Of a stretch of 64,000 nucleotides of DNA, positions 11,811-21,564 are shown one piece after another. The notes below the pieces were generated by a model. That model saw nothing but the letters and a program-made list of their open reading frames with translations, ran no database searches and was not told the origin of the DNA. The DNA is from Septoria linicola (lineage: Eukaryota; Ascomycota; Dothideomycetes; Mycosphaerellales; Mycosphaerellaceae). A program made the position numbers and the translations under genes. The stretch covers positions 1,612,001 through 1,676,000 of the forward strand of contig CP099428.1 in NCBI GenBank assembly GCA_024114885.1. Direction: 5' to 3'. Each line of letters starts with the position of its first letter. Position 1 is the first letter of the stretch.

Positions 11811-11858
11811 CTCAAATTCCTCGTCACGTGGGAAAACTCGTCACGTGGGGAAGCCTTA
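11811..11858. repeat. Right terminal inverted repeat of the pogo element
   Basis: Reverse complement of the left end, with two CTCGTCACGTGG copies separated by about 5 bases; it is less mutated than the left end. Confidence 0.82.
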
Positions 11859-12282
11859 TAAACGAGTGCCAGAAAGTCGGCTTCATGCGTCTCTTGGTCA
11901 ACGGTATCCTGACCATTCTAGCAGCGTTCCGAGCTTCGGACATGTCATCATAGCCAGCGAATGAGCAGACGCGGAATGGCTGACAGCATGAAGTTCGCCT
12001 CAATCTCGAAGCACAAAAGTTGACGCCCTTCAGCCTCGGTCAGCATTGAAGAACTGTCTTCTGTTCTTTGCTTTTCTTCTCATTCAGCTAGAAATTCCCA
12101 CTGACTGCACTGCACGTCACAATCTGCAGCGCATCACACACACTGACCTCCATACACCTGGACCCTCGGCAACGAACGCAAGTGGAATTGGTCGATCATA
12201 AGAGGGGCAGTCCTCTTGCAGTGCCTCGAGGAAACACAACACAGCAGCAAACACCAAAGTCACAATTGCAAAGACCGCCGAC
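11859..12282. other. Intergenic region, HEM2 promoter side
   Basis: About 420 bp of normal composition between the transposon and HEM2, with C/T-rich stretches (for example near 12,055-12,085) of the kind often found near fungal transcription starts. I see no gene here. Confidence 0.4.
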
Positions 12283-13425
12283 ATGTCCTTCTCCAATCTC
12301 GTCAACGATCTCTCACGGCGCGAACGCCCTACGTCCGACAATACCATCACATCTCGAAGCACACAGGACGCTCGGTCGACCTATTCGCGAGCACGATCAT
12401 ACGCCTCGACAGCAGCCACCAGTGTCAGCATAAGCGGCGACATTTCCAGTCAGCTTCATGGCGGCTATTCACACCCATTGGCGCGAGCGTGGCAGGCAGA
12501 GCGCCAGCTGACCAAGAGCATGCTCATCTACCCATTGTTCATCACCGACAACCCCGATGAGATGACGAGCATACCCAGCTTGCCGAACCAGAAGCGCATG
12601 GGCTTGAATAAAGTCGTGCCCTTCCTACAACCTCTCGTTGCGAAGGGCCTGAAGAGTGTCATCTTGTTCGGTGTGCCTCTGGCGCCAACAGCAAAAGATG
12701 CTCTGGGCACAGCCGCGGACGATCCGCAAGGTCCTGTCATTTCTGCCATTCGCTTAATCAAGCGCGCGTTCCCTCAGATGTTCATCACTGCAGATGTCTG
12801 TCTCTGCGAGTACACATCTCATGGTCACTGCGGTATTCTGCACGAAGACGGTTCTCTGAACAACGCATTGTCGGTGGATCGTGTCTCAGACGTGGCTATT
12901 GCGTATGCCGAGGCCGGAGCTCATTGCGTCGCGCCTTCAGACATGAATGATGGGCGCATCCGCGCAATCAAGCTGAAGCTCATTGAGGCCGGTATTGCGC
13001 ACAGGGTCGTGCTCATGTCGTATTCTGCAAAGTTCAGCGGCTGCTTGTACGGGCCATTCAGAGATGCTGCAGGATCGTGCCCAAGCTTCGGGGACAGGAG
13101 GTGTTACCAGCTTCCACCAGGAGGACGAGGGCTGGCGAGAAGAGCAATTGAGAGAGACATCAGTGAAGGCGCGGACATCATCATGGTGAAGCCGGCGACG
13201 CAGTACTTGGACATCATCTCAGACGCGAAGGAGATTGGCAAAAACATGCCCGTGGCAGCGTACCACGTCAGTGGAGAGTACGCGATGATTCACGCTGCAG
13301 CAAAGGCGGGCGTATTTGATCTGAAGACGATGGCTTTCGAGGCGACTGAGGGCATACTGAGAGCAGGTGCGACGATTGTGGTTTCGTACTTTACGCCAGA
13401 GTTTCTGGACTGGTTGGAGACGTGA
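12283..13425 (+). CDS. HEM2: Delta-aminolevulinic acid dehydratase (porphobilinogen synthase)
   Basis: A 380-residue uninterrupted frame. The enzyme condenses two 5-aminolevulinate molecules into porphobilinogen in the cytosol, the second step of haem synthesis. The zinc-site pattern VCLCEYTSHGHCG is at residues 172-184 (Cys173, Cys175, Cys183), the substrate-binding SYSAKFSGCLYGPFRDA has its Lys at 250, and the Schiff-base Lys303 is in MVKPATQYLD. Residues 1 to about 55 are a Ser/Thr/Arg-rich extension before the conserved start (HPLARAWQAERQLTKSMLIYPLF), making the protein about 40 residues longer than the yeast enzyme. The ATG at 12283 is the first one in frame. It is a single-copy housekeeping gene and makes a good anchor for synteny. 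Confidence 0.97.
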   Translation: MSFSNLVNDLSRRERPTSDNTITSRSTQDARSTYSRARSYASTAATSVSISGDISSQLHGGYSHPLARAWQAERQLTKSMLIYPLFITDNPDEMTSIPSLPNQKRMGLNKVVPFLQPLVAKGLKSVILFGVPLAPTAKDALGTAADDPQGPVISAIRLIKRAFPQMFITADVCLCEYTSHGHCGILHEDGSLNNALSVDRVSDVAIAYAEAGAHCVAPSDMNDGRIRAIKLKLIEAGIAHRVVLMSYSAKFSGCLYGPFRDAAGSCPSFGDRRCYQLPPGGRGLARRAIERDISEGADIIMVKPATQYLDIISDAKEIGKNMPVAAYHVSGEYAMIHAAAKAGVFDLKTMAFEATEGILRAGATIVVSYFTPEFLDWLET

Positions 13426-13623
13426 AGAGACTTTGTACAGCGAAACAGTATGTAGGCGACTCCCTCAATATACCCCCGTGAAATTGACGCTCTTTCCGCT
13501 TGTGCATTGAAGTGAGAAGGAGCATACTGCAGTTCTGCCTGGACGCGACTCCTCCTTTGCCACTGCACTTCACCTTGCCGACTCACTACATACACAACAC
13601 GCAACGCAGCCATCGGCGGCAAC

Positions 13624-14795
13624 ATGGCTGTGGAGGACGCACCGCGACGCTCCGCGCGCGCACGCAAACTCATCAAGACATTCGCAGAAGAGCAAGCTGA
13701 AGCCGCCGCATTTGCTGCTTCTCAGCCCGCTCGGAAGACGCCGAAGAAGCGCAAAGCGACGAAGAAGAAGTCCGCGGCGAGAAATGGCGGTCAGCCCTAT
13801 GGTGCACCTGCCGAAGGAACGATGATACCATGGTGAGTCGCGAGGGCTACTCGAGGCACCAGTAGCACACCACTGACGAGCCCGACCTCCAGGTTGCCAG
13901 GTCGTACGCGCAAGCAACCAAAAGTCTGGGAAGTGAAGGCTCCCGAGTACACTAAAAAGGCAAATTGGCATGCCGATGCTGCAGAGAGGCGCGGAGAGGC
14001 ACGTCTGGAGGCCATCCCTAAACTAGCCGAGGGCCAAGAAGAGGTTCGCCTGGAATCGTACGCGCTCTCAACGGCAACTTTATGCGCTCCACGGCTGTGC
14101 TGACATCTGGCAGTGATCTTGACGCGGAGTCGGACAAACATCAACGGGCACGCGAGAAGGCCTTGACCCAGAAAATGTTTGTGCTTGAGCGCGATCGAAC
14201 CATCGAACAGAACTGTCATGCACGCCACGATGACTGCCCCTGCGAGGAGCTTCTGATCGCTGGCAGCAAAGGCAACGTCTACACGGTCCGCATTTCCCAC
14301 ATCGTCACATGCAACTGTCCTGTCAGTATCTTTGAGAAGAAGGGCAGTGAGGGACATTGCAAGCACATCTTGTATGCGCTCCACACAGTGCTTCGCATCC
14401 CGGATCATCTGCAGAATCGCCAGAGCTTCCTACACTCTGAGCTCAAGGAGCTTTTCGCCAATTCTCCGGCACTACCTTCTCAGGTTGCTGAGCACAGCGA
14501 GAAAGACGGCAATCGCAAAGATGCTGATGGCGAATGCCCAATCTGCTTCATGGACTTCGAAGAGGGAGAGGACTTGGTCTGGTGCAAGGCAGCTTGTGGC
14601 AACAACTTGCACGCACAATGCTTCCGGCAGTGGGAGAACAACAAGAACCCTGTGACTTGCCCCTTCTGTCGCACTCGCTGGCAGGATAACACGAAAGGTA
14701 AAGGTCAGCAGAAAGCCTCCATGGCGGAAGTCGATATGCCCATGGACCGTGGAATGGGTGGCTACTACAACGTAGCCGATCAGCTGCCATATTGA
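13624..14795 (+). CDS. SWIM and RING zinc-finger protein (exon structure partly unresolved)
   Basis: Exon 1 is 13624-13832, ending in a clean GTGAGT donor; a 60 bp intron ends at 13892. The C-terminal part, open from about 14022 to the stop at 14795, holds a SWIM finger (CNC...GHCKH, near CPCEELLIAGSKGNVYTVRI) and then a RING finger (CPICFMDFEEGEDLVWC, CGNNLHAQC, CPFC). The N-terminus is Lys/Arg-rich with an AT-hook-like basic stretch. SWIM plus RING proteins are usually E3 ubiquitin ligases. The frame after intron 1 (13893 onward) does not run into the SWIM frame: a second intron of length 2 mod 3 is needed. Candidates are 13947-14026 (80 bp, CTAAAC branch-like site) or 14003-14043 (41 bp); a true frameshift is also possible. 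Confidence 0.8.
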
Positions 14796-15411
14796 ACGGA
14801 TTTGGGGCGTGAGGGCATATTCTGGGCCGGCTGGAGACATGGCCATGATCGTGTCTGTGGGCCGGCACTTTCATAGCGGTCGGTGGCGGTGACTTGGTAA
14901 ACGGTCAGAGCGCACCCGTTGTATGTGATTGCGGCCCACCGACATCGTAAATCATGTCGTGATGAGGGACATGGGTCGTAAGTTGTGTACATGGGTAGTC
15001 ACCTACCACATCAGGGCTCGATTTCAGAGAACCAGTAAATCGTCGTGCTTCGATATCATCAGCCAAGCTTGACCAGACGCCGCGAGATCATGGGAACAAT
15101 ACAGTATCTGTCTGCTGAGTCGAACGCACCATTCAAAATCAGCTATGCAACACCTCATCGCCGTCCCGGGGGTTTCTTTACACAACCCTAAGAGCGATGC
15201 GGCCACAAACATAGAGCCCTCGTTCTGCGAATGCATCATAGAGAGCGTAAGAGAGCAAAGTGAAGGTCGGCAGTCGAATAGATTTGCACATTTCTATCTC
15301 AAAACGCCTGGCAAGGTATGTTCAATAATACATTCGCGCTCGCAAATCATAACATCTGTCTCTGGTTGTGCTTTTCCTCAGAAACCGATCATGACCAAAC
15401 AATCATCACGC
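14796..15411. other. Intergenic region
   Basis: About 0.6 kb between two convergent genes. Nothing recognisable beyond their 3' ends. Confidence 0.5.
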
Positions 15412-17526
15412 CTACAACCTCGCCTTGTCGTTGAGAATATTCGCATACGTGCTCTTCTCATCATTCCTGTACAGCACCGGGCTGTCTGGGTAAGGATCCA
15501 CGACCTTCTTGTTCAGCGGGTTCAGTACGCTCGCGCGGTAGAACATATCCTCGTACACCTTTCCGTCATAGCGTCCCAAACTCGAGTTGAGCTGCCAGTC
15601 GGGGAAATCCCATGAATCGACCAGGCGCACGGCGTGAGGTCGGATCTCCTCCAATAGCTGCATGACAGCCTTTGATCGTGCAAGTCGGATCTGTGCGACT
15701 GTGCAGGCGCTCGAGGTGAAGAACTCGGAGGATTCGGAAACGAGTGTGTTGAGGGCGTAGAGGCGGAAGAGCTTGTGCATGAGGGTGAGGGTCTCAGGAT
15801 CGAGCTCGTTGGAGGTGGAGGCTTGGAGGGTTTCGTGGAAGTTCTTGACAACGAGGTATTGCGAGTGGGCGCGCGAAAGGTTGTAGAAGGCGACGAGGAG
15901 AGAGTTCCAGGATTTCTTGTCTTCGTCGCGGGCGCGGAGAGCCTCGAAGGTGAAGTAGGCGGATCGCCAGGCGAATGCGGCCACGATGTCTTCGTCCTTG
16001 CCGAGAACGTCGAAGGCGGCGCCGGTATCCTGACGCTTGAGGTAGTAAGAGAGGATCTCGGTGGTGTCGTTGTTGGGCTCGGCGCCCTTTAGTACTGTGC
16101 GGGCGGACTTGAGAAGGTAGCGTGCGACTTGTTGGGTCAACATGTAGTTGTCTCCCTCCCAGGTCACGGTTGGGAGGTAGTCGGCATACCAGCTGCCAAC
16201 ACCAGCGAAGGCGGAGTAGCCGTGGCCTCCCATGGCACGACGGCAGACCTCGAGACCTTCGGCTGCGGTGGATGAGCAGAGGGACTTGAGACCACAGGAC
16301 GTGCCGTGAAGATCTGCGAGCAGGTCGGAGCCTGGTGTGGTTTCCTCAGGACCAGCAGAGCGGCTGGTCTGATCGTCTGTGACCTTCTTCTGCATGTTCT
16401 TTTGGTTTGCCTCGTACAGACCCATCATGCCCTTTCCAGTGAAGTGAAGGGCGAATGTTGCGGCAAGGAGAGGCAACAGACGAGCCTGAACCATGGTGTA
16501 GTTCAGAGTCTGATTCTCGCCCTTCTCCCATTGTGGTGCATCGCGATCCTGAAACTGGCGACGGACGGCGAGGTAGCGGGTGGCGATGGTGACACCACGA
16601 GCGAGTGTGCTTCCAGATTGCAGGACGATTGTGCTACGAACCCAGGTGAGGGTACCATAAACCAGAGCTGGCGATGCCGGGCGAATGTACTTGCTCGTCT
16701 TTGGGTCAACTGCGGAGAAGCGCGCCATCATGGCATCGTGAGGCACCTTGACCTTGTTGAAGAGCAAATATCCGTTGTCCATGGTGTTGTAGCCGACCTT
16801 TGGACCGATGTCACCTGCGTAGATGTTTGGAAGGAGCTGGTGCGTCTTCAAGTCTCTGATTGGAACAATGAAAGGGTGTGGTCCCAATGACTTGCCATTG
16901 ATGATGAGCTGTGCCATCACGCAAGCGTGGTTCGCAGTTCGTCCGAGAGATCCAATCCACCACTTTGATGCAGTCAAATGTGGCGAGTGAATAGTGAATG
17001 TTTTATCATCGGCGTTCCATGTCGCAGTAGTCTCCAATCCACGCACGTTGGAACCGTGTCCAAGCTCAGTCTGCGCGTAGCAGCCGATGTGTCTGTACTC
17101 CTCTGCCGGCTTCAAGTACTTCTTCTGTTGCTCTGGTGTTCCCTGTCCTCTGATGGTGACCACGTACATGCCCTCGTGGAGCGCATATGGAAGTGGCTCA
17201 CTGATCAGATCGTTGGCAACACGTCTGTCCAAGTCGGACCACTTGTTCTGCAACGAGATCGTAGTCAATCTCTTCGATCGGGCCAGTGCCTTTTCCCACT
17301 TATCCACACGGCCATCAAAGTAGTCCTGGTCCTTGTTGAACACTTTCTCGGACTGCAGCACCTTCAGAATTCTCTCCTTGCGCTGGAGAGCCTCCTTGCC
17401 ATGAAGGAAGTCGGTGAGCTGTCCAACATTGACCTTGGACTTGTTCCGCTCCTGGGTGAGCAGGTCTGCGCCTTGTGGCTCGGAAGGCTTGAGGTCCTTG
17501 ACCCACTGAGGAATCTCTGCTGCCAT
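15412..17526 (-). CDS. Peroxisomal acyl-CoA oxidase
   Basis: A single-exon product of 704 residues starting at the ATG at 17526 (MAAEIPQW); the frame extends further upstream without support. It catalyses the first step of peroxisomal beta-oxidation, acyl-CoA to trans-2-enoyl-CoA with FAD, producing hydrogen peroxide. The FAD/substrate region is CYAQTELGHGSNVRG (about residue 155), followed by SKWWIGSLG, and the catalytic Glu lies in TWEGDNYM (about residue 455). RRAMGGHGYS precedes it. The C-terminus is Ala-Arg-Leu, an accepted PTS1 peroxisomal signal. The length matches fungal long-chain oxidases (POX/FOX1 type). Fungi often have several paralogues, so no symbol is given. Confidence 0.96.
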   Translation of the reverse strand: MAAEIPQWVKDLKPSEPQGADLLTQERNKSKVNVGQLTDFLHGKEALQRKERILKVLQSEKVFNKDQDYFDGRVDKWEKALARSKRLTTISLQNKWSDLDRRVANDLISEPLPYALHEGMYVVTIRGQGTPEQQKKYLKPAEEYRHIGCYAQTELGHGSNVRGLETTATWNADDKTFTIHSPHLTASKWWIGSLGRTANHACVMAQLIINGKSLGPHPFIVPIRDLKTHQLLPNIYAGDIGPKVGYNTMDNGYLLFNKVKVPHDAMMARFSAVDPKTSKYIRPASPALVYGTLTWVRSTIVLQSGSTLARGVTIATRYLAVRRQFQDRDAPQWEKGENQTLNYTMVQARLLPLLAATFALHFTGKGMMGLYEANQKNMQKKVTDDQTSRSAGPEETTPGSDLLADLHGTSCGLKSLCSSTAAEGLEVCRRAMGGHGYSAFAGVGSWYADYLPTVTWEGDNYMLTQQVARYLLKSARTVLKGAEPNNDTTEILSYYLKRQDTGAAFDVLGKDEDIVAAFAWRSAYFTFEALRARDEDKKSWNSLLVAFYNLSRAHSQYLVVKNFHETLQASTSNELDPETLTLMHKLFRLYALNTLVSESSEFFTSSACTVAQIRLARSKAVMQLLEEIRPHAVRLVDSWDFPDWQLNSSLGRYDGKVYEDMFYRASVLNPLNKKVVDPYPDSPVLYRNDEKSTYANILNDKARL

Positions 17527-18418
17527 GATTGCAGATCTCTGTAGTGGAAGAAAGAGTAGCGGGGAATGGATCAGATCGCTAGCACGCGACCCCAAGGACG
17601 ATGGGATTTATAGTCCTTTCGATTATATAAGACAAGAACACCGAGGCCAGGAGATCAGAGAGCTCTGAAATACCCAAGGTAATGTCTGGGACTCTCCGAT
17701 GTTTACACACTGCCTACGGTACGGACGTGAGAGCAGATTTCTAGCCTCGGCTCCCAGGAATGGAGCACGTCACTGGCTGGCGTCTGGCCACCTGCTCTGC
17801 TCGGATCATGCCGCTGATTAGATCAGCCTGATCAGATGAATGAACCGACAGCGTCCGGAGACAAGCATTGACACAAGAGTCGGCCGATTCCGCAATCACA
17901 TGAAAGGGTGCATGTCGAAGCCGTCACGCTCGTTATCCATATCAGATTTTGAGCGCTCACAACCTCTCGCCGCCTGCGAGGATGACTGAATAGTTCGATT
18001 TCCTGCTTACCCGGCTCCAGGATGAATGCTGGTGCGATCATGTCTCATCAATTCAAACTGCATCTCGGCCTAGCTCGATCACGTATCAGCCCAGACTCTA
18101 CGATCACACAGCAACGTGAGAACTCGAAGCTCGGAATTTACATGCCTGAGCTTTCAAACCTCTCCTCAGCATCATCACTCAAATCTGCAGGGTTCACCGT
18201 GGCGCGCTGGCTGAAGCAAAGAGACATAGACTTGTCACTGCAGCGGGCACTCACGAATTTATTGACCTCGATGATGGCTCCATTTACGGGTCACAATTGT
18301 CCTGATCATGGTTCGACGGGAGCACAACATATGGGAGAGTCGGGACAAGACCACAGCCATGCACTCGTGCAGCAATCGTATCTGCTACTCATTTACAGAT
18401 GTTGACTGTTTCTATGCT
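17527..18418. other. Intergenic region
   Basis: About 0.9 kb upstream of the acyl-CoA oxidase. A 127-codon plus-strand frame at 18022-18405 has no domain and low-complexity composition, so I leave it out. The oxidase promoter should be here. Confidence 0.5.
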
Positions 18419-19535
18419 CTATCTGCCAGAGCATCGTTTGCCAATCTGCTCGTCTGAGCGGAGCATGCTGCGATTTTGCGCCAATGTGACCTCGTTAGCT
18501 GTCAAATTAATACCTGGTGGTGCTCGTAGCGCTCGACATGACTTGACGCTGCCCCAACCGTCATCCTCGTCCTTTTGACATTTGTCGGGAAAGTCGGACG
18601 AGGCTGAAAGCAGCTTCGTTGATGACAGACGTCTTGTCGGATCTTTGCTGAGTAGCCTGGCTGCCCATTGTGCTCGGTCACTGCCGGCCTTCAGCACGGA
18701 TCTGATCCGCTCTACTGTCTTCATGTTGTCTTCATGTTTTCGGATCTTCTGTCGGTGCAATGCTGAACGACAGCATTGCCGAAGTTCTCGCCATCCGGCG
18801 CAAGAATATCCTCCGTAAGCAGCATGAATGGTGGCAGCTGTTCTGTGAATTAGAGCTCTTGGAACCACGCCAGCTTGTTCATCAGCCACAACATTACGAC
18901 ACCAAACGCCCACAAGTCCGCCTGTTTGGCTGCATACTTTAGTCCTTGAATGTGAGATACTTCTGGTGCCATGTACGGAGAGGTACCAACCCGGATTGTC
19001 GTAGCAAAGCTGTCCGGCAGTGTGTTCGTCGCGGTATCGAGGTCGATGATCTTGACATGGCCGTCGCCCCTCAAGATGAGATTTCCTGGTTTGAAGTCTC
19101 GGTGAACCATTCCGAGACTGTGGAGCTCATCGAGACCTTTGGCAGCCTCAAAGGCGAGCTGATTCTCACGTTCCGGTTGTCCCCATACCTGACACTGTAG
19201 GAAGCTCTTGTTCGCTGGTGAGGTTTTGCCAGGTGGGGAGACGACCAACATCCACTGTCCGTCGTGGTATAGGTCGTGTCCAACCATAGTAGCAACATAC
19301 TTGCACGGTCGTCCATGAGTCAAACTCTCAAGCAGTTGGTATGCTTTGATCTCTCTTTCCACTCTGTTGTCGGCGGCCTTCTTCGCAGCGACGAGCTGGC
19401 CATTGTGAATATCTTTTCCTTCGAAGACCTTTGTGACTCCAGCAATGCTGAACAAATCTCCAACCTGGAACCTACCTGCGAGCTGGCCAGTACCTCGTGC
19501 TGTGACAGCCCTGCTTGGTTACCTCTGAGTTTCAT
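18419..19535 (-). pseudogene. Ser/Thr protein kinase gene, disrupted in its C-lobe
   Basis: A start at 19535 with a 13-base first exon (19535-19523), a 47 bp GTAACC...CGCAG intron and exon 2 from 19475 gives a kinase domain in frame. The domain has the ATP-anchoring Lys in QLVAAKKA, the catalytic loop HRDFKPGNL, DLD in place of DFG, the activation-segment end GTSPYMAPE and DLWAFGVVMLWLM. Translation then meets a TAA at 18850-18852, in the middle of the C-lobe. Beyond it the same frame stays kinase-like, and the frame switches at an 11 bp tandem duplication (18717-18738); the new frame contains LLSKDPTRRLSSTKLL, the usual end of a kinase domain. Two lesions suggest a recent pseudogene. A large cryptic intron spanning both lesions is the alternative. 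It lies divergently beside the HeLo gene. Confidence 0.68.
18717..18738. repeat. 11 bp tandem duplication inside the kinase gene
   Basis: GTCTTCATGTT occurs twice in direct succession. Eleven bases is not a multiple of three, so the copy shifts the kinase frame; with one copy counted the two kinase-like frames are continuous. Confidence 0.87.
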
Positions 19536-20169
19536 CGACACCTTGCGCAGTGCAACATCTAAGCTGAGTCTGCAGGTCTTGGTAGCTATGCTAGAAAGTA
19601 GTCGGATTAGGAGGGTGGCTTAGGGTGGTCAGATATTGTCTATAGTATCTGCAGGGATTTACTTGTGGCGCGCTGGCTGGAGCTTGGTCTGCTCTCAACT
19701 TTCCTTTGTCTCTCATCGGCGGTTTGGTTGGGGAAAGAATCACAGGCTCTTTCTACACGCTGGGAACGACCAATTCGACCACAATGACGGGCTCATATCG
19801 GTCGTATCGTCTGGTGAGAGTACCAGATGCATACATTGAAGAGCCTGCACAATGGTCTAGAACGCCACAGACATCAACACAAGTACCTCTCTCCCATGAC
19901 ACCCCGCTCGTCATTTTGTACCAGTTGATCAGCCTCTCTAGTTACCGTTCGCACCAGATCTACGAGCTACAGCTTACCTATTAGTTAGTGCTTGATGGTG
20001 CATTGAACGCTGATCACTTTCTTCGGCCCTACTCCTACTACATGCCCCTCTTGCGCCTCTCTTGGTCGCACCAGTTCTATATTGCTCATACCAACACCCT
20101 CACGCGCTCACTCCTCGGACTGTTGACATAGCATAATCCGCTCATAGCTCAAGGAACTAGTTAGCCACC
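19536..20169. other. Divergent promoter region, kinase pseudogene / HeLo gene
   Basis: About 0.6 kb shared upstream region. It ends in a C/T-rich tract (about 20,020-20,110) and a CCACCATGG start context for the HeLo gene. I see no coding sequence. Confidence 0.45.
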
Positions 20170-21564
20170 ATGGCTGCCGCCAAGACTGAATCCGATCACG
20201 TCGAACAGCTCGAGAATCCAGAACACGAAGCACTTCTTACGGGTGCCATAGCGCTGGCCAGCCTTTTCAGCACTTGCGTCGAGGCTTTTGGCTTGATCCA
20301 CCCGAGTCAGAAATGGGACAAGCAAGAACAACGGTTGTTGACTCGATTGGGCCTGCAGCAAGCTCGTCTATTGATATGGGGTTCTGTGGTAGGCATCACT
20401 TCGCCGCCAGCATCAGTCACAAATCGCGCTGTGCCGAAACGACCAAGCATGGCCTATCCAGACCTGACGGAGCCGACATTCTTTGATACCCGAGACGCGA
20501 GGCTGGATGAACCAGAGTTGAGGACTGTGATTGAGCACACTCTGAGCGCGATCGTGGACCGTTCAGCCGGCAGCACTCGAGAAGAGATGATGCTGAAATT
20601 TGGTCTGAAGCCGCCGAAGAGGTTTGGGCCTACGCTAGAGCAAGCCATGGACACGACTCGGTTGGAGGGCTTCCGGGAGAAGTATGAGCTTCTTCGCGAG
20701 GTAGCAGAGGACATCGCGCAGATCAACACAAGGCGAAACAACTCGCTGGTGTTCACGCCGTGGATGATAGCCGACATAAGCAAATTTGGCAGCTTCATAG
20801 AGCTGACACAGGAAAAGGTGGACAATTTGATCAATTTGCTGGACGTGAAAGAGAAGGTCGATCGAGCAATGCGCATGGATATTCGAATATTTGGCTGGCA
20901 CATTATACCGGATCGTATGCGAACGGCGCAGGATATTTCCAAGCTGCGTCTTCTTCAGGAAATCTGCAAAGACGATTATCCAGAGTACCTGGTAGCCACG
21001 CAACAAGCGCTGGACAACATAAGTCGTGAGGCCCGAGAGTCCGCAATGTCGTCGTATACACTCTCGAAGGAGCAGGCGAAGTTTCTGCAGCCCGAGGACG
21101 GCACGAATGGACCAGCAGACAAGCACAAGAAGCGACCTGGCATCTTCAAGCTATTCAAGTCATTCAACAAGAAGGAGAACCACCTCGCGAAAGGTCACAG
21201 TCACAGTGTGAGTGGTCCGTCTGTCACTGCCGAGGACCTTGACCCTCCGCGGTCTATGTCAGACCTGGGGCCGGATGTGTATCGCACACGAAGCAAATCT
21301 ATCGGCGCTGAGATCGAGCCTCCCATCATGGAAGAGGAAGTACGGAAACGTCTGGCGCACATGGAGACGCACACAAGTGAAGGTGCAAGCGACACTACGC
21401 CTGTCTTCGTCGAGACGTTTGGCAATAAAGCCGTCGACTCACCCTTTGCAAGTCCAACAACAGTGCTACGACCTGCGAAAGAGCCTGGCACGATTGATAG
21501 GCATGACATGTACAGAGGAATTGCGAGGACAGAGACGAGGGATTTGCATCAGGCCGATTATTAG
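20170..21564 (+). CDS. HeLo-domain protein (prion-inhibition and propagation type)
   Basis: A single-exon 464-residue product with a strong start context. Residues about 20-230 match the HeLo pattern: a hydrophobic first helix (LLTGAIALASLFSTCVEAFG), then KWDKQEQRLLTRLGLQQARLLIWG and a helical bundle ending near TPWMIADISKF. HeLo domains, known from HET-S and related proteins, can insert in membranes and kill cells when an attached or partner signalling domain activates them. Here the C-terminal half is Lys-rich (KKRPGIFKLFKSFNKKENH) then disordered, with no prion-forming motif, NACHT or kinase that I can see. The neighbouring kinase pseudogene could once have been a partner. Role in allorecognition or regulated cell death is inference. 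Confidence 0.82.
   Translation: MAAAKTESDHVEQLENPEHEALLTGAIALASLFSTCVEAFGLIHPSQKWDKQEQRLLTRLGLQQARLLIWGSVVGITSPPASVTNRAVPKRPSMAYPDLTEPTFFDTRDARLDEPELRTVIEHTLSAIVDRSAGSTREEMMLKFGLKPPKRFGPTLEQAMDTTRLEGFREKYELLREVAEDIAQINTRRNNSLVFTPWMIADISKFGSFIELTQEKVDNLINLLDVKEKVDRAMRMDIRIFGWHIIPDRMRTAQDISKLRLLQEICKDDYPEYLVATQQALDNISREARESAMSSYTLSKEQAKFLQPEDGTNGPADKHKKRPGIFKLFKSFNKKENHLAKGHSHSVSGPSVTAEDLDPPRSMSDLGPDVYRTRSKSIGAEIEPPIMEEEVRKRLAHMETHTSEGASDTTPVFVETFGNKAVDSPFASPTTVLRPAKEPGTIDRHDMYRGIARTETRDLHQADY

Larger units (their letters stand above)
9722..11858 (-). mobile_element. RIP-degraded pogo/Fot1-type DNA transposon
   Basis: A 2,137 bp AT-rich island bounded by terminal inverted repeats. Both ends read AAGGCTTCCCCA followed by two copies of a CACGTGACGAG motif, with a TA on each outer side (9720-9721 and 11859-11860), as expected for TA-target Tc1/mariner-superfamily insertion. 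The first base of the two inverted repeats differs. The minus strand encodes a decayed DDE transposase. The interior has almost no CpA or TpG, which is typical of RIP, whereas the ends keep CACGTG. The element cannot move by itself in this state. Confidence 0.87.

Noticed and set aside
16306..16890. 194-codon plus-strand frame opposite the acyl-CoA oxidase
   Set aside because: Shadow of the highly conserved oxidase on the minus strand; no domain of its own.
18022..18405. 127-codon plus-strand frame
   Set aside because: No domain, no homologous pattern, and it lies in the promoter region of the acyl-CoA oxidase.
20454..21126. Antisense frames of about 160 codons over the HeLo gene
   Set aside because: They mirror a well-supported coding gene and show no family features or start context.
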